Notes under the pieces: model-generated | Seen by the model: the letters and a program-made list of their open reading frames with translations, nothing else | Database searches by the model: none | Told to the model about the DNA's origin: nothing | NCBI GenBank assembly: GCA_024704765.1 | Contig: JAKMXF010000357.1 | Location: 1-64,000 of the forward strand | DNA length: 64,000 nucleotides | Source: Oopsacas minuta | Taxonomy: Eukaryota > Porifera > Hexactinellida > Lyssacinosida > Leucopsacidae | Direction: 5' to 3' | Part shown: in pieces, positions 54,574-64,000 of the stretch | How the letters are laid out: each line of letters starts with the position of its first letter | Numbering within the stretch: position 1 is the stretch's first letter | Made by a program: the position numbers and the translations under genes

Positions 54574-56837
54574 AGTGTTTCCCAACCTTTACCAATTTAA
54601 CGCCCCCTTATAGACTTAATATTTACAGAACGCCCCCTATTTAATACTTTATTGAATCAGTTTTTAATTACTGACTATATAGAAATATTAAAGATAGACT
54701 GATAGAGTATCTAGGGACTAATCTAGGTATCAGTATACGTTGGAACATATGATCCTTGACTTTGGTGGCTCTTTGCTAGTTTGACTACATCCGGTTCTAA
54801 CTGCGTCAGAAAGAGTCTCAAGTCGCCTCTTGTTGCTATTTCCAGTCGATTTCTTTGTTTTGTGAGCAGATTATCTACTGTGCTGAATCCCTTTTCGACA
54901 AGATATGATGATGGAAATGCAACAAACATTAATTTTACAGTTTGAAAAATATGGGGATAGCGTTCAGACTTCCTTCTTCATCCAGAATGCACTATATCCG
55001 CATTGGGTGAATATGGCATTGCATTCGATATCATTTTGCAAATCGATGAATTCTTCTTGAAATTGTGGATCCAAAGTTTCTATATTTGTTCCAAAAGGAT
55101 TTATCACAAAATTAGGGATAACTAACTCGGTTAAATCTTTGAATCGAATCAACAAATCTTCGCTAAGGGAATCAACATGTGAAATAGTAAATATGAATCT
55201 TGTCATCTCTAATGATGTTATTATTTGCCATATCCAGTTCACTTAAACAAAGTAACTACCCAAATTCACGACGTGCAATATTCTGTCGGAACAAGGTTAG
55301 TTTACTTAAGAATGATAGAACAACGCCCTTCGCTTGAATAAGAGTATTATTATTCCCTTGTAGCTGCTTATTCACTATATTCAGTTTCTCGAATATGTCA
55401 GCTAAGTAAGCCACATCAGTCCTTATCATTTTAACCTTTTCTGCCAGAGTTGAATCGTATTCTTCTAGGAACCCGACTATAGAATCAAACAGTTGATGGA
55501 ATCGTTTCAAACAATTACCTTTAGAAAGCCACCTAACTTCAGTATGGAGAAGGAGGCGTTTGTAATCTTCATCATTGTTTTCACAAAGTTGCTGAAAGAT
55601 GCGATCATTCAGTGAGTTCTTTTTTATTTTGTTCGTAGCAGTAATCACGATTTGCAAAGACTGGTGAAGATTAGGTGTTAAGTGCTTGGCGATCAAATAT
55701 TGACGATGTATGACACAATGAATAGAGAAAACCTTCGGCACAGCTCGTTTCAGATGAACTATGAAACCACGATGACGTCCAATCATTGAAGGTGCTCCAT
55801 CAGTAGCACACGCAATAATATTTCCCATTGGTATGTTCTTCTCTTCACAAAATTGCTTTACCACCATAAATATTGTTTCACCTTTTGTATCTGTTTCCAG
55901 TGGCTTGGAGAAGAGCATTTCTTCTTTTGATACACCATTGTGAATATATCGTACATATGCCATAAGTAAAGCTTCATTGTCACGTAAGGTTGACTCATCA
56001 AGCTGCAAAGCGAATTCCGTTGTTTGTAAAACTTTACACAACTGTTGTTCAACATCTATAGCCAATTCTTCGATCCTCCTCGAAACTAAGTTATTACTTA
56101 AGGGAATTGATCTAACTACACTAGACGCATCTTGATGCATGACAGTAGATATAGCCTCTCTTATAGCTGGAAGGATGAGATTTTCATCTATTGTATGAGG
56201 CTTTCCACATTTGGCGATTAAGAGAGATATATTGTGAGAAGCAACAAGACCATCGTCATTTTTAGTACTAATTTTGTTAATCATTCCATCTATGGAACCA
56301 CGATTTGCAAACTGTATACGTGAAGGATTCATGCCCTCATTACAGAATACTTGATTGCAGAGTAAACAAAAGGGTAATTGTTGATTAGTAGGTGTAGCGA
56401 TGAAACCAAATTTCAGATAGTCTATGGAGTATTGACGGAATTTTTTCTTGGGGTTTTCAGCCATGATTGGATATGCAAGAAAAATCGTGTCTACTATTGA
56501 GGTAATTAATGAAATAACATGGTATGATCACTTTTTATAACTTCTTTGTTAAGAAGCCGTCTGAACTGTTAATTCAAAACAAAGAAACAATACCATTGAA
56601 AGCATTGATTGATTGTAAATGGTGAATACTTAGCTCTTCTTGTGGGCAGCGTGTTAGAATTGTCATTATGGGTGAAGTGCACATCATATTAATGATACAA
56701 TAGTATTTCGCAAAATTTACACATGTTAGAATAAATCTTCATCCAACGGCTCATTATCTTGTCAGCGCCCCCCACAGCGCCCCCTTCCTCCATAGCACCC
56801 CCTGAGGCAAAGCAAACGCCCCCGTTGGGAACCACTG
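54574..56837 (-). mobile_element. hAT transposon, Buster/ZBED5-like, bounded, inactive
   Basis: The right end, read inward, is CAGTGGTTCCCAACGGGGGC; the left end begins AGTGTTTCCCAACC, with the first C missing. Exact 8-bp duplications flank it. The 2.26-kb interior contains a ZBED5/SCAND3-type transposase reading on the minus strand, broken by frameshifts. It sits in the large 5' intron of the EFA6 gene, same transcriptional orientation as the host. Confidence 0.9.
54723..56464 (-). pseudogene. hAT transposase (ZBED5-like), frameshifted
   Basis: The first frame, 56464-55256, has a half BED finger (FCLLCNQV; the downstream His pair is missing), then the DDE core: ALQLDESTLRDNEALLMAYV (first Asp), ACATDGAPSMIGRHRGF (second Asp), HCVIHRQ, and LLLHTEVRWLSKGNC (Glu region). 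After stop RREFG the reading continues in another frame (55242-54964: INPFGTNIETLDPQFQEEF) and then a third (54929-54723) with the C-terminal dimerisation domain FPSSYLVEKGFSTVDNLLTK and GDLRLFLTQLEPDV. So there are at least two frame breaks plus probable small deletions. Related host genes in vertebrates are domesticated, but this copy has no intact frame. A short open frame at 55858-56055 is a shadow. Confidence 0.9.
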
Positions 56838-56845
56838 GTCTAACG
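56838..56845. repeat. Target-site duplication, right copy
   Basis: GTCTAACG, identical to the left copy. Confidence 0.85.
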
Positions 56846-57094
56846 TATCTGTTGTATTTCATCAAATTCATATTTTATTATAGTATATATATTGCTATCA
56901 CATTTAGTAAAAGTAACAATTTCAAAATAATGAAGTGAGTAGACATATTACTAATATAAGTCTAGAGCAGAAACAAAGAAACTATTAAAAATGCATTATT
57001 AGCAATGTGATAAGAACCAGTGGCATAGCCACACCCGAGCCTGCCCGGGCACATGCCCATGCAACTTTTTTTCCGTGCCTGGGCAATATTGAAA

Positions 57095-57293
57095 AAATAC
57101 AAAATTGCAACCCGTGCCGACAGCTTAGTCTATTAAATTCAATTTGTTTAAAAAGTGGCACTATTAATTGGAGGCACTATGTGTATTGGGATTAAACCTA
57201 ACCTTTCATAGTGCCTCCAATTAATAGTGCCACTTTTTAAACAAATTGAATTTAATAGACTAAGCTGTCGGCACGGGTTGCAATTTTGTATTT
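57095..57293. repeat. Perfect 87-bp inverted repeat (foldback)
   Basis: Bases 57095-57181 are exactly inverted at 57207-57293 with a 25-base loop. The arms contain CAACCCGTGCCGACAGCTTA and TAATAGTGCCACTTTTT. A single-stranded copy would form a near-100-base hairpin. It is the young counterpart of 45470-45925. Confidence 0.9.
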
Positions 57294-57604
57294 CCTCGCT
57301 CCGCTCGGATTTAAATTTCTCCAAATATTTCATTTACTAATTAATATGATCATCCAGCCAATATATTGTTCAATTTGTTTTCAGTAATTATTGCTTGACT
57401 AAATAATATTAATAGAAGGGAATACTGGAGGAGATTTCATCGGTACAAATTCGGAATCAGCGTATTGAATTACCCCCTTTTGCTGTTGGAACAATCTACT
57501 ACGATTATTCAAAGGCTATATAATCGGGCAAATACATGTCTTTAAATTATTCATGGTTAATTTGAAAAATATTACATTCATAAATATAATAGAAATAATT
57601 AAAG

Positions 57605-57790
57605 CTACCGTTCGAAAGATTTGAAATTTTGGAACCTTGTCTTTCATAAGTTTTTGCTAGAGGCTAGTGTGAAATAGTGGCAATTTGTGTCCGATTGATT
57701 AGCTAAGGGGAGAAGCACACCTAACGAAATCTTCAATAGTTCTCACACTATATATCACCTTAATTATATACAGTACGGGGCTTTGCTCTA
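57605..57790. repeat. Tail of the foldback element
   Basis: TTTTTGCTAGAGGCTAGTG, GTGTCCGATTGATTAGC, AAGGGGAGAAGCACACCTAA and CAATAGTTCTCACA are shared with 45720-45900. In the 45-kb copy this tail follows the hairpin directly; here about 300 bases separate them. Confidence 0.6.
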
Positions 57791-58809
57791 ATGGAATGTA
57801 TATTTATTGAGGCCAAAAATAGCATTTGATAGTTGTAGTAACCACACAAGTGTAATTGTGGTAAAAGTACTAGACTAGTGACAGTAAAGCAAATTTTGCT
57901 ATTTCAATGTAGAGTATATGCACTTAGATGTATTTCTGTCATGTATCAGAGCTTGGTTATCAGTCAACTAAAAGAAATTTTGCAGAATACTTTCCATTAG
58001 TTTTCGGCGTGTTCGGACGAATTTATTTTGTAGATAAGTGCAGAAATATATCGTGGGAAATCGTGGGCAAATGATTTTAAGTTTTTAAATGAAAGCTAAA
58101 CCATTAGCTCTAATTTCATATAATTTCCAGGGCCGCGAAATAACGCGAAGGTGACCATTTTTCAAATTCTATCTGGACCTGTTGACATTTTTGAAATTTT
58201 ACATTTTTCTAAATTTTCCTTTTTTGATTTTTCTAAAATACATTATCGCAATAATGAATAATAGAAAAGCATTCGACTTCTCTGCTCTCAACCATCAGTT
58301 AGAGCGGCATATATTCACTAGATATTTGTTTTCAATCACTTCTTTTAGCTTCTTTTGACTGATAGTAGATGATAGAGACTATATAATTTGGATTATTTAA
58401 ATCAAACAACATGAAATATTATATTTTAGCCCAAGTGGCTAGGGATTGTTCTAAATTGTTAGTTTGCGAATAAGTACACAGTTTCATAACTTCTCTATAC
58501 TGCAATAGATTAGGGTGGAATTCACACTGGAAACTAGAAATTTCCCATAACCTCCATTGTTTGTAGAATATATTTTAAGCACATGGGTTACCAATATTAT
58601 CAAATTATGCGACCATAATATCATATCTACAAATTTGTCAGAAATCAAGCCAAAAACGTGTTAAATACCACATATACATAAAATTAGTTGTTTCCAATCG
58701 ATTTTTTACCATTGTTTTACTATTAGCGAAATATTTCGCTTATGTAGCTATTATATACATGCCTATTTCCACTAAAGCACCCATTTGTGCCCACTGTGTG
58801 TGTGTCATC

Positions 58810-58884
58810 GATATAGCGTATCCATGGTACCAGTAATAGAGGTAGTAGGGCTGTCATGGTAGTAAATCTGTCATACAACAGTAC
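58810..58884. repeat. Inverted copy of 53617-53690
   Basis: Contains the exact 34-base inverse of 53617-53650 at 58851-58884, ending 4 bases before the TA of the next MITE. Confidence 0.6.
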
Positions 58885-58890
58885 TATTTA

Positions 58891-58991
58891 CAGTAGAACT
58901 CGGATAAGACGTACTCGGCTTAAGACGTACACTCGGTTAAGACGTACTAATTTCTGTTTCCCGAGGGGTACGTCTTATCCGAGTTCTACTG
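58891..58991. mobile_element. Compact MITE with clean inverted ends and TA flanks
   Basis: CAGTAGAACTCGGATAAGAC is perfectly inverted as GTCTTATCCGAGTTCTACTG (arms of 24 bases extend to GTAC). TA at 58889-58890 and 58992-58993. 101 bp, with two further GACGTAC units inside. The cleanest of the family in the window. Confidence 0.75.
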
Positions 58992-59050
58992 TATTATAGA
59001 ATATTATGGTAGCATGTATTAGTGAAATTGAAAAATTCATACTAACTCAC

Positions 59051-59104
59051 TTGTTTGGAATATAAATTGGCAAGAATCTGGAGATGTCAGTAGCGCTTGC
59101 GAAA
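59051..59104 (-). CDS. PSD: Candidate further upstream EFA6 exon
   Basis: Between acceptor CCCCTAG and donor GTGAGT, 54 bases read SQALLTSPDSCQFIFQT in the one open frame (one other is stopped by TGA). It needs phase 1 in and leaves phase 1 out, exactly what the exon at 50160 requires. There is no homology to lean on, so this is a splice-logic call only. Confidence 0.4.
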
Positions 59105-59564
59105 CTAGGGGAAATAATAAATTATATTGACAGTAGAGAATTTGAAGTAGTTAGAATAACCATATGAAGTTGCTAGAATCCAAGAAATTCCGTGACCTAC
59201 AATGTATTTCACAGAAAAAGCCAGTTGTATAAATTTTTGAGGCGCTGTATGATAGTACAATACCATAGATATCTATACTCGAAACTATCTAATCACGCAA
59301 GTGGCGGATGGAGGGTGCCCAGTAGTTTGAATTTTCCAGGATTTCGGGATAAACAATGGGAGATCCAAACAACAAGGCATCATTTTTCCAAACGGATTGA
59401 ATTAATTCGACTATTTTAAGTAAAATTCATTATAACAGAGTTGTCTTCACTTGTTTTTCATATTTAACACGTTTCTTTGTGATTTGAAACGGTTAAAACA
59501 TATAGATTTGCCAATTCAAATGCAACAGATATATTTTTATCTAATAAGTACTATTAGCATGGCA

Positions 59565-60480
59565 GCTTAGCAACTAAATGTGAACATCCCGATAAAAGCG
59601 CCAAACTGTTTCTATATGTTACCATGACCATAGATCCTGCCTTTGATAGGAACCACTTCCGGCGGTGACATTTCCGTTCCCTTCTTGCCTTTTTGAATAG
59701 CGGCTGGCAACGATTTTGCGATACATCCCCCAAGCGGTACCCTCTCCAAATCGAATCGACTTTTAAACACCAGATTAGCATCAAATTTCCAGCAATTTGA
59801 TGGGTCAAATGACCATATTTGGAGATATTTTTGACCAGTAACGCATGAATGTCTCTTAACCCCATAGTGTGACCCCTCGTTCGACGCGGCTAGGCGAGCT
59901 GAGTCTAGTTGTACACGTATCTACCTCTAAATCTTTAAACACGGTTATACGTGATCGCCCCCGCGGCGTGATAATTTCTTGTAAGTTTTTCGCGTATTTC
60001 TTACAGATATATAATGTCATCCTCTGTTTTTGTCAGAAATTTTTAACTAGTTATGATATGAATCATGGTATTTAACAAAGTTTTATATGTTAACGTCATA
60101 AAAAGTTTTAAATATAAATTGTCTAGTAACTACACATCATGGCAAATTACAGAAATCTACCTCATTCAGATGATGACTTATCCAATGTCTATTCACTGAG
60201 AACTATGTGCATTATGTCAAACTGATACCTGTGTGTCTGTTTCTCTATTTGAGTACGAATATGGTGCTTAAAAGTAGATTCGATTCGATTTGAAGAGGTT
60301 ATCACTTGGGGGATATATCGGCGAAATAGCTACCAGCCGCTATCTAAAATGGCCAGAAGGGATCGAAAATGTATCTGCCGAAGTGGTTCCCATTAAAAAT
60401 CAGGAACTATGGTCATGGGTCACATTTAAAAAACGGTTTGGTGCTGTTATTCCGGATGTTCACATTTGCCGAAATATGCG
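59565..60480. repeat. Foldback with arms of about 210 bp
   Basis: 59565-59775 and the inverse of 60265-60480 share TGTGAACATC, ACCATGACCATAG, GGAACCACTTC, ATAGCGGCTGG, ATCCCCCAAG and AAATCGAATCGA in order, at visibly imperfect identity. Open frames over both arms (59554-59865 minus, 60290-60523 plus) come from this shared sequence, so it might descend from a coding transposon. Confidence 0.65.
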
Positions 60481-60779
60481 ATTAAGCTGCCTGACTATAT
60501 ATAAGAGAGGTTCGAGTGTATGAAATTTCGGGCAGATTTTATAAGAAATTCTATAATCAAAGCTAGTTCAAGCCTTAGAGTTCATATAGTAAAAGGTTAA
60601 GTGTGCATGATCACATACACACACGTCTGTGGAACATTTCTGACACAATTCTAAGGTAAAATTCTGAATTACATTTGTGTTATAAAATGCAATTTCACAC
60701 AAGACATACTCCTCATACTTCATAGAAAGCCATCATGACTCTTCAAAAATAATATTGTTATTTCGAAATTTGGTGAATT

Positions 60780-61041
60780 TCTTAAGGCCGATTCCCATGA
60801 ATAATAACCAAAAGCTACCTATGTAGCTCAAGTATCACAACAGAAGGTCATTAAATGTAAATTTTAGACTTTTTCGCAATTGTTTACACTTGAGGTACGA
60901 AGTGTAAGAGTATATCCCGTCGTATAGCGATCAAAAGCACTAAGAATGTTAGGCAATGTATACTTAACCTAAATCTGCTGAAGTAAGTGTTCAGAATACT
61001 GCCGCATGCCATTAAGCGACCTTGCAAGCGAGGCGCGCTAG
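60780..61041 (+). repeat. GC-hairpin repeat copy ending in CTAG
   Basis: GAGGTACGAAGTGTAAGAG, ATGCCATTAAGCGACC and CAAGCGAGGCGCGCTAG match the family's 3' half; here the base after CTAG is C, not T. Confidence 0.5.
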
Positions 61042-61774
61042 CATAGGACAATTAAGAGACTGGAGAGAACGATACCGTAACAGGGTGAACAAAGATAATG
61101 TCAGGCCATATTCTTTTTGTGCCATAGTAGTACTGAATCTATGCAAGCGCACAAATTCAGGGTGTGCAGGTGACTACCAAAAGGCTCTAGTTGCGCCTAT
61201 GGCTAGGACATATTTTGTTAAGCCAAAATTATGGCGATAGGCACGTATAGGAGATCTTGGAATGTGTGTTGGGTTGTAATGCTGCTTCGAGAAATTTGGA
61301 ATGAGACTTCAATTTTTCTACAAATATTACAGTGGATGTAAGTATGTACTAAATTAGACTGGATTCACGTTAACCAACTGGGATAAGACGAATACATTTC
61401 GATGTCCCCTGAACTTTCCAATAAGTTTTAACAATATCACTATTTCCAATATCATGGGCGCAGGTTACGATCCTGATGATCAGGTTTCAACCAAACCAAC
61501 ATAAGATCTGCTAATGGGAATAGTATCAGTCAACCGGAACAAATTTTGGTCGCTAATATATTTTAACCAAACCACTAGAAAACTGCTTGCTACAGATCTA
61601 TTTCTAGAGTATCACAAATTTTAAAATTGAAAAATAGTTATATAATTACAAACAAACCATCAGATTGTGAATAAGTGTGGACATCTCTACCATCTATCGA
61701 TAACAACAGATCTCCTACACAAATCTAAAATATCATAAATATAAGTAATACTAAATAAAAACAATACATCTATA

Positions 61775-62292
61775 TTATTAAATTTCAATTGTTGTTTGTT
61801 TGTCTGTTTGTTTGTCCGTTGTCAAGGAAAGGATTTACGGTATGCAAATTTGAAAATCTCGCAAAACTATGTATTAGTCGTGTTTAACAAGGAAGTAAAT
61901 AGAATTCAATAAAACTTCACTATAATATATCGAACATGCTGAATCTGATTTTCACACTTTTGGGTTAATCATACGTATATAAATTTATTGTTGTTTGTAT
62001 GAATAAATAGTAAACAAATTTCAAAATTGAGGTAGAATCATACTTTCAACGACTATCATGGGGTATTCGAGTATGCTGAGTCCGAATATGGTATTGTAAA
62101 CAACATATTGTGAATATTTGTTTACTTTTAGGTACATAAAGTAAACAAAATTCAAAATTGAGGTTACATTGTTCTAAATATAGCTATATTATAATACTCA
62201 AAGGGGTCGTTAATTTTGGAGATTAATCGATACATCGAGGCGCAATGGGCGAGTTCATCGCGAAGCGACGAGCCAAAGGCTCGTATACAAAA
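61775..62292 (+). repeat. Dispersed repeat, inverse of 32338-33080
   Basis: TTGTTTGTCTGTTTGTTTGT, TAAATTTATTGTTGTTTGTA, TCGAGGCGCAATGGGCGAG and TTCATCGCGAAGCGACGAGC are the inverses of words at 32.3-33.1 kb. Confidence 0.6.
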
Positions 62293-62309
62293 TATTCGAA
62301 TACGTAATC

Positions 62310-62872
62310 TAGGATTATAATCAGTGTAGAAAAGAAATTGGAATAGCCCGATGGCTGATCTTTGGCATGCGGGGGCTTTTACGGCCTGGCGCGGAATGGT
62401 CCAATTCTTGGACAAAAATTCACACCTATGACGAAAATATGACGTAATTGTCACCTCTTTGGACCTTCAAAACATCACATTATTAGCCACCATGATTTTG
62501 ACCAAATACAACTCATCATGTGATTATTGAGTAATCATGATATCACAAAATATAATTTTATTGAAATTTAGAAATTTGGAGAAGTACTAAATTTAATTAA
62601 CACTCATGGCAAGAAGTGCCGAGATCGATAATCAGAAGTCACGTAGAAGCTCTAGTGGTAATTACCACAAAATGCCATTAAAAGGAATTTTGATTTACCA
62701 TAGATAATAACTTTCCGCTATTTGTGATTCCAAGGCATGTAGTGTCGAGTGTTCATCTGGTCGTAGCTACCAAAAGTACAAAGAAATTTGGCTCTTTAAA
62801 AATCAAGCTTAATCTGAGACATTAAACTGACTCACCAGCGAACAAGCAAGCGAAGCACCCTACTATCCTATT
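62310..62872 (+). repeat. GC-hairpin dispersed repeat, second long copy
   Basis: Matches 38340-38947 along its length, with GGCATGCGGGGGCTTTTA, AGAAGTGCCGAGAT, AGGCATGTAGTGTCGAG and an altered end CAAGCGAAGCACCCTACT in which the CTAG is no longer intact. Confidence 0.55.
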
Positions 62873-63300
62873 ACGCAGTTTTAGCCATTAATTTCATTTC
62901 AAAAGCAGCTAAATTCAATCTGATTTTAAACAAATCTCAAGGATAAACCAAAATTAGGCAACTATGATTATGATTTATACAAAAACCGTTGAAAAGTCCG
63001 ATAGCACAGTAATATAAAGTTTGAACTTAACTAAGAGTTAAGAATTAACAAACCAAGTCACAATCAAAGCTTATCAATTATGCTATATATGGAAGTAATT
63101 CCTCGTAGATTGAGATGATCCATGGTAACAATAATTGGGGTAGTAAAATACTCATGTGAGGAATTCGTAGTACATCAGTTCAAACTGTAGGAACTTGATA
63201 TTTGTACTATTCTCAGTTATGTCTTCAAATTATATCACTCCCAATAAATCCCATTTGAACACAACAAGAGACAAAATAGATTCTACATTTCTGACGTACC

Positions 63301-63465
63301 ATGGATCATAATGTGGTACCAGCCTTTCAAGACAGAACCACGAGTGAGCGTACTCTGGTACGAAAAGTGTATAATACATACTTTTCGACACGCGATGAGC
63401 GACCACTTACCTTCATGACTGCAAATTTCGGAAACGGTAGATGTAATGTTCGTGAAATATAGGTT
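63301..63465 (+). CDS. Unrecognised small frame, 54 codons
   Basis: ATG (context GTACC-ATGG) opens MDHNVVPAFQDRTTSERTLV, then YNTYFSTRDERPLTFMTANF and ends before TAG. Composition is balanced and locally GC-richer than the surroundings. On the minus strand the same bases also form an open frame with an acceptor TTTGCAG and donor GTACGT. Either strand could hold an exon; no domain is recognised. Confidence 0.2.
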
Positions 63466-63609
63466 TAATGTAATGGGAATATTGTGCCTCGAATTAAAAG
63501 TGCCACTATTAAGCCACTGATAATAATAAACTAGTTTCAGCTCTACATAAGAACCACTTGAGCCGCATGCAGGCGGGAGGTTCATTATCATTATTTCACT
63601 ATTTTGAGG

Positions 63610-63830
63610 AGTATCAGTGGAAAATTGGTCGATTCATAAATAATTTCAAAATGGCAATAGTCAAATTTGATATCAGAATTTATATAGTTTACACAATCTG
63701 TAGCTGAATTACATGGAGTACAAGGTGAAATAACGGAAAAATGACAATATCCGTGCGGTAGCAAAATCATATTCTGGCGATGGATCTAAAACATATATAA
63801 AACTAACAGTAGCAATAAGGTGTTTTATGT
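63610..63830. repeat. Second copy of the 9640-9870 repeat
   Basis: Same order of TTGGTCGATTCATAAA, ATTTCAAAATGG, TAGCTGAATTACAT and ATGACAATAT as at 9.6-9.9 kb, in the same orientation. Confidence 0.6.
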
Positions 63831-64000
63831 TACTGAGATTCAGAAAGTGATAAACTCAAATAATTTGAATACGACAATATACATTCTTTGAGTCAACTCC
63901 GCTTAATTGGGAGTTAGGGCAACAGTTAATAGGGACGAATCTCCAGGTAGGGAATCATCTAGATCAAAATAAATCTAAAATTACTGTTAATCGGGACGAA

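Larger units (their letters stand above)
59105..64000. other. Repeat-rich region without a recognised gene
   Basis: Contains a foldback (59565-60480), GC-hairpin copies (60780-61041, 62310-62872), the inverted partner of the 32.3-kb repeat (61775-62292), a copy of the 9.6-kb repeat (63610-63830) and a pogo-like end at the window edge (CAACTCCGCTTAATTGGGA at 63895). The only coding hint is a 54-codon frame at 63301-63465 (+). The 5' part of the EFA6 gene may pass through here. Confidence 0.5.

Noticed and set aside
62164-62454. Open frame of 96 codons on the minus strand
   Set aside because: Lies across the junction of two dispersed repeats whose other copies do not keep the frame.

Overview
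The window is eukaryotic nuclear DNA from an animal. It is AT-rich, its genes are interrupted by GT..AG introns whose phases I could join exon to exon, and most of the non-coding sequence is made of small decayed transposons. The recognisable genes are DSTYK, an EFA6/PSD-type Sec7-PH exchange factor, NHP2 and two NHL-repeat proteins. DSTYK and EFA6/PSD proteins are, as far as I know, animal families. Intronless or nearly intronless NHL genes with a reduced coiled coil fit an early-branching animal such as a sponge, but species level cannot be read from this sequence.

Layout. Positions 1-993 hold a broken coding remnant of a repetitive transposon-associated protein. 2997-3869 (+) is an intact single-exon NHL-repeat gene. 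It lies downstream of the last DSTYK exon visible, so it probably sits inside a DSTYK intron on the opposite strand. 4515-11833 (-) carries nine phase-consistent exons of DSTYK, from the start codon to the HRD motif of the kinase; the rest of the kinase domain is not in the window. 15297-15746 (-) is a single-exon NHP2. 17360-18724 (-) is a coiled-coil plus NHL-repeat protein. 20142 to at least 50160, and perhaps 59104 (-), is a very long EFA6/PSD-like gene with 12 or 13 exons. These give an N-terminal disordered part, a Sec7 domain split over five or six exons, a PH domain and a C-terminal coiled coil.

The introns of the EFA6 gene hold most of the mobile DNA. There is a Buster-type hAT element with an exact 8-bp target duplication (54574-56837), an 87-bp perfect inverted repeat (57095-57293), a roughly 0.9-kb foldback (40320-41265), many TA-flanked MITEs, a dispersed GC-hairpin repeat family that often ends in CTAG, and a tRNA-Leu(TAA) gene on the opposite strand (47743-47825). 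Positions 59105-64000 contain no gene I can name, only repeats.

The genes do not form a pathway. DSTYK and EFA6 are signalling and membrane-traffic proteins, NHP2 is a housekeeping RNP protein, and the NHL proteins are probably scaffolds. I see no bacterial-style operon, CRISPR array or virus. The most unusual material is structural: nested and antisense genes, transposons pressed against splice sites, and long foldbacks.
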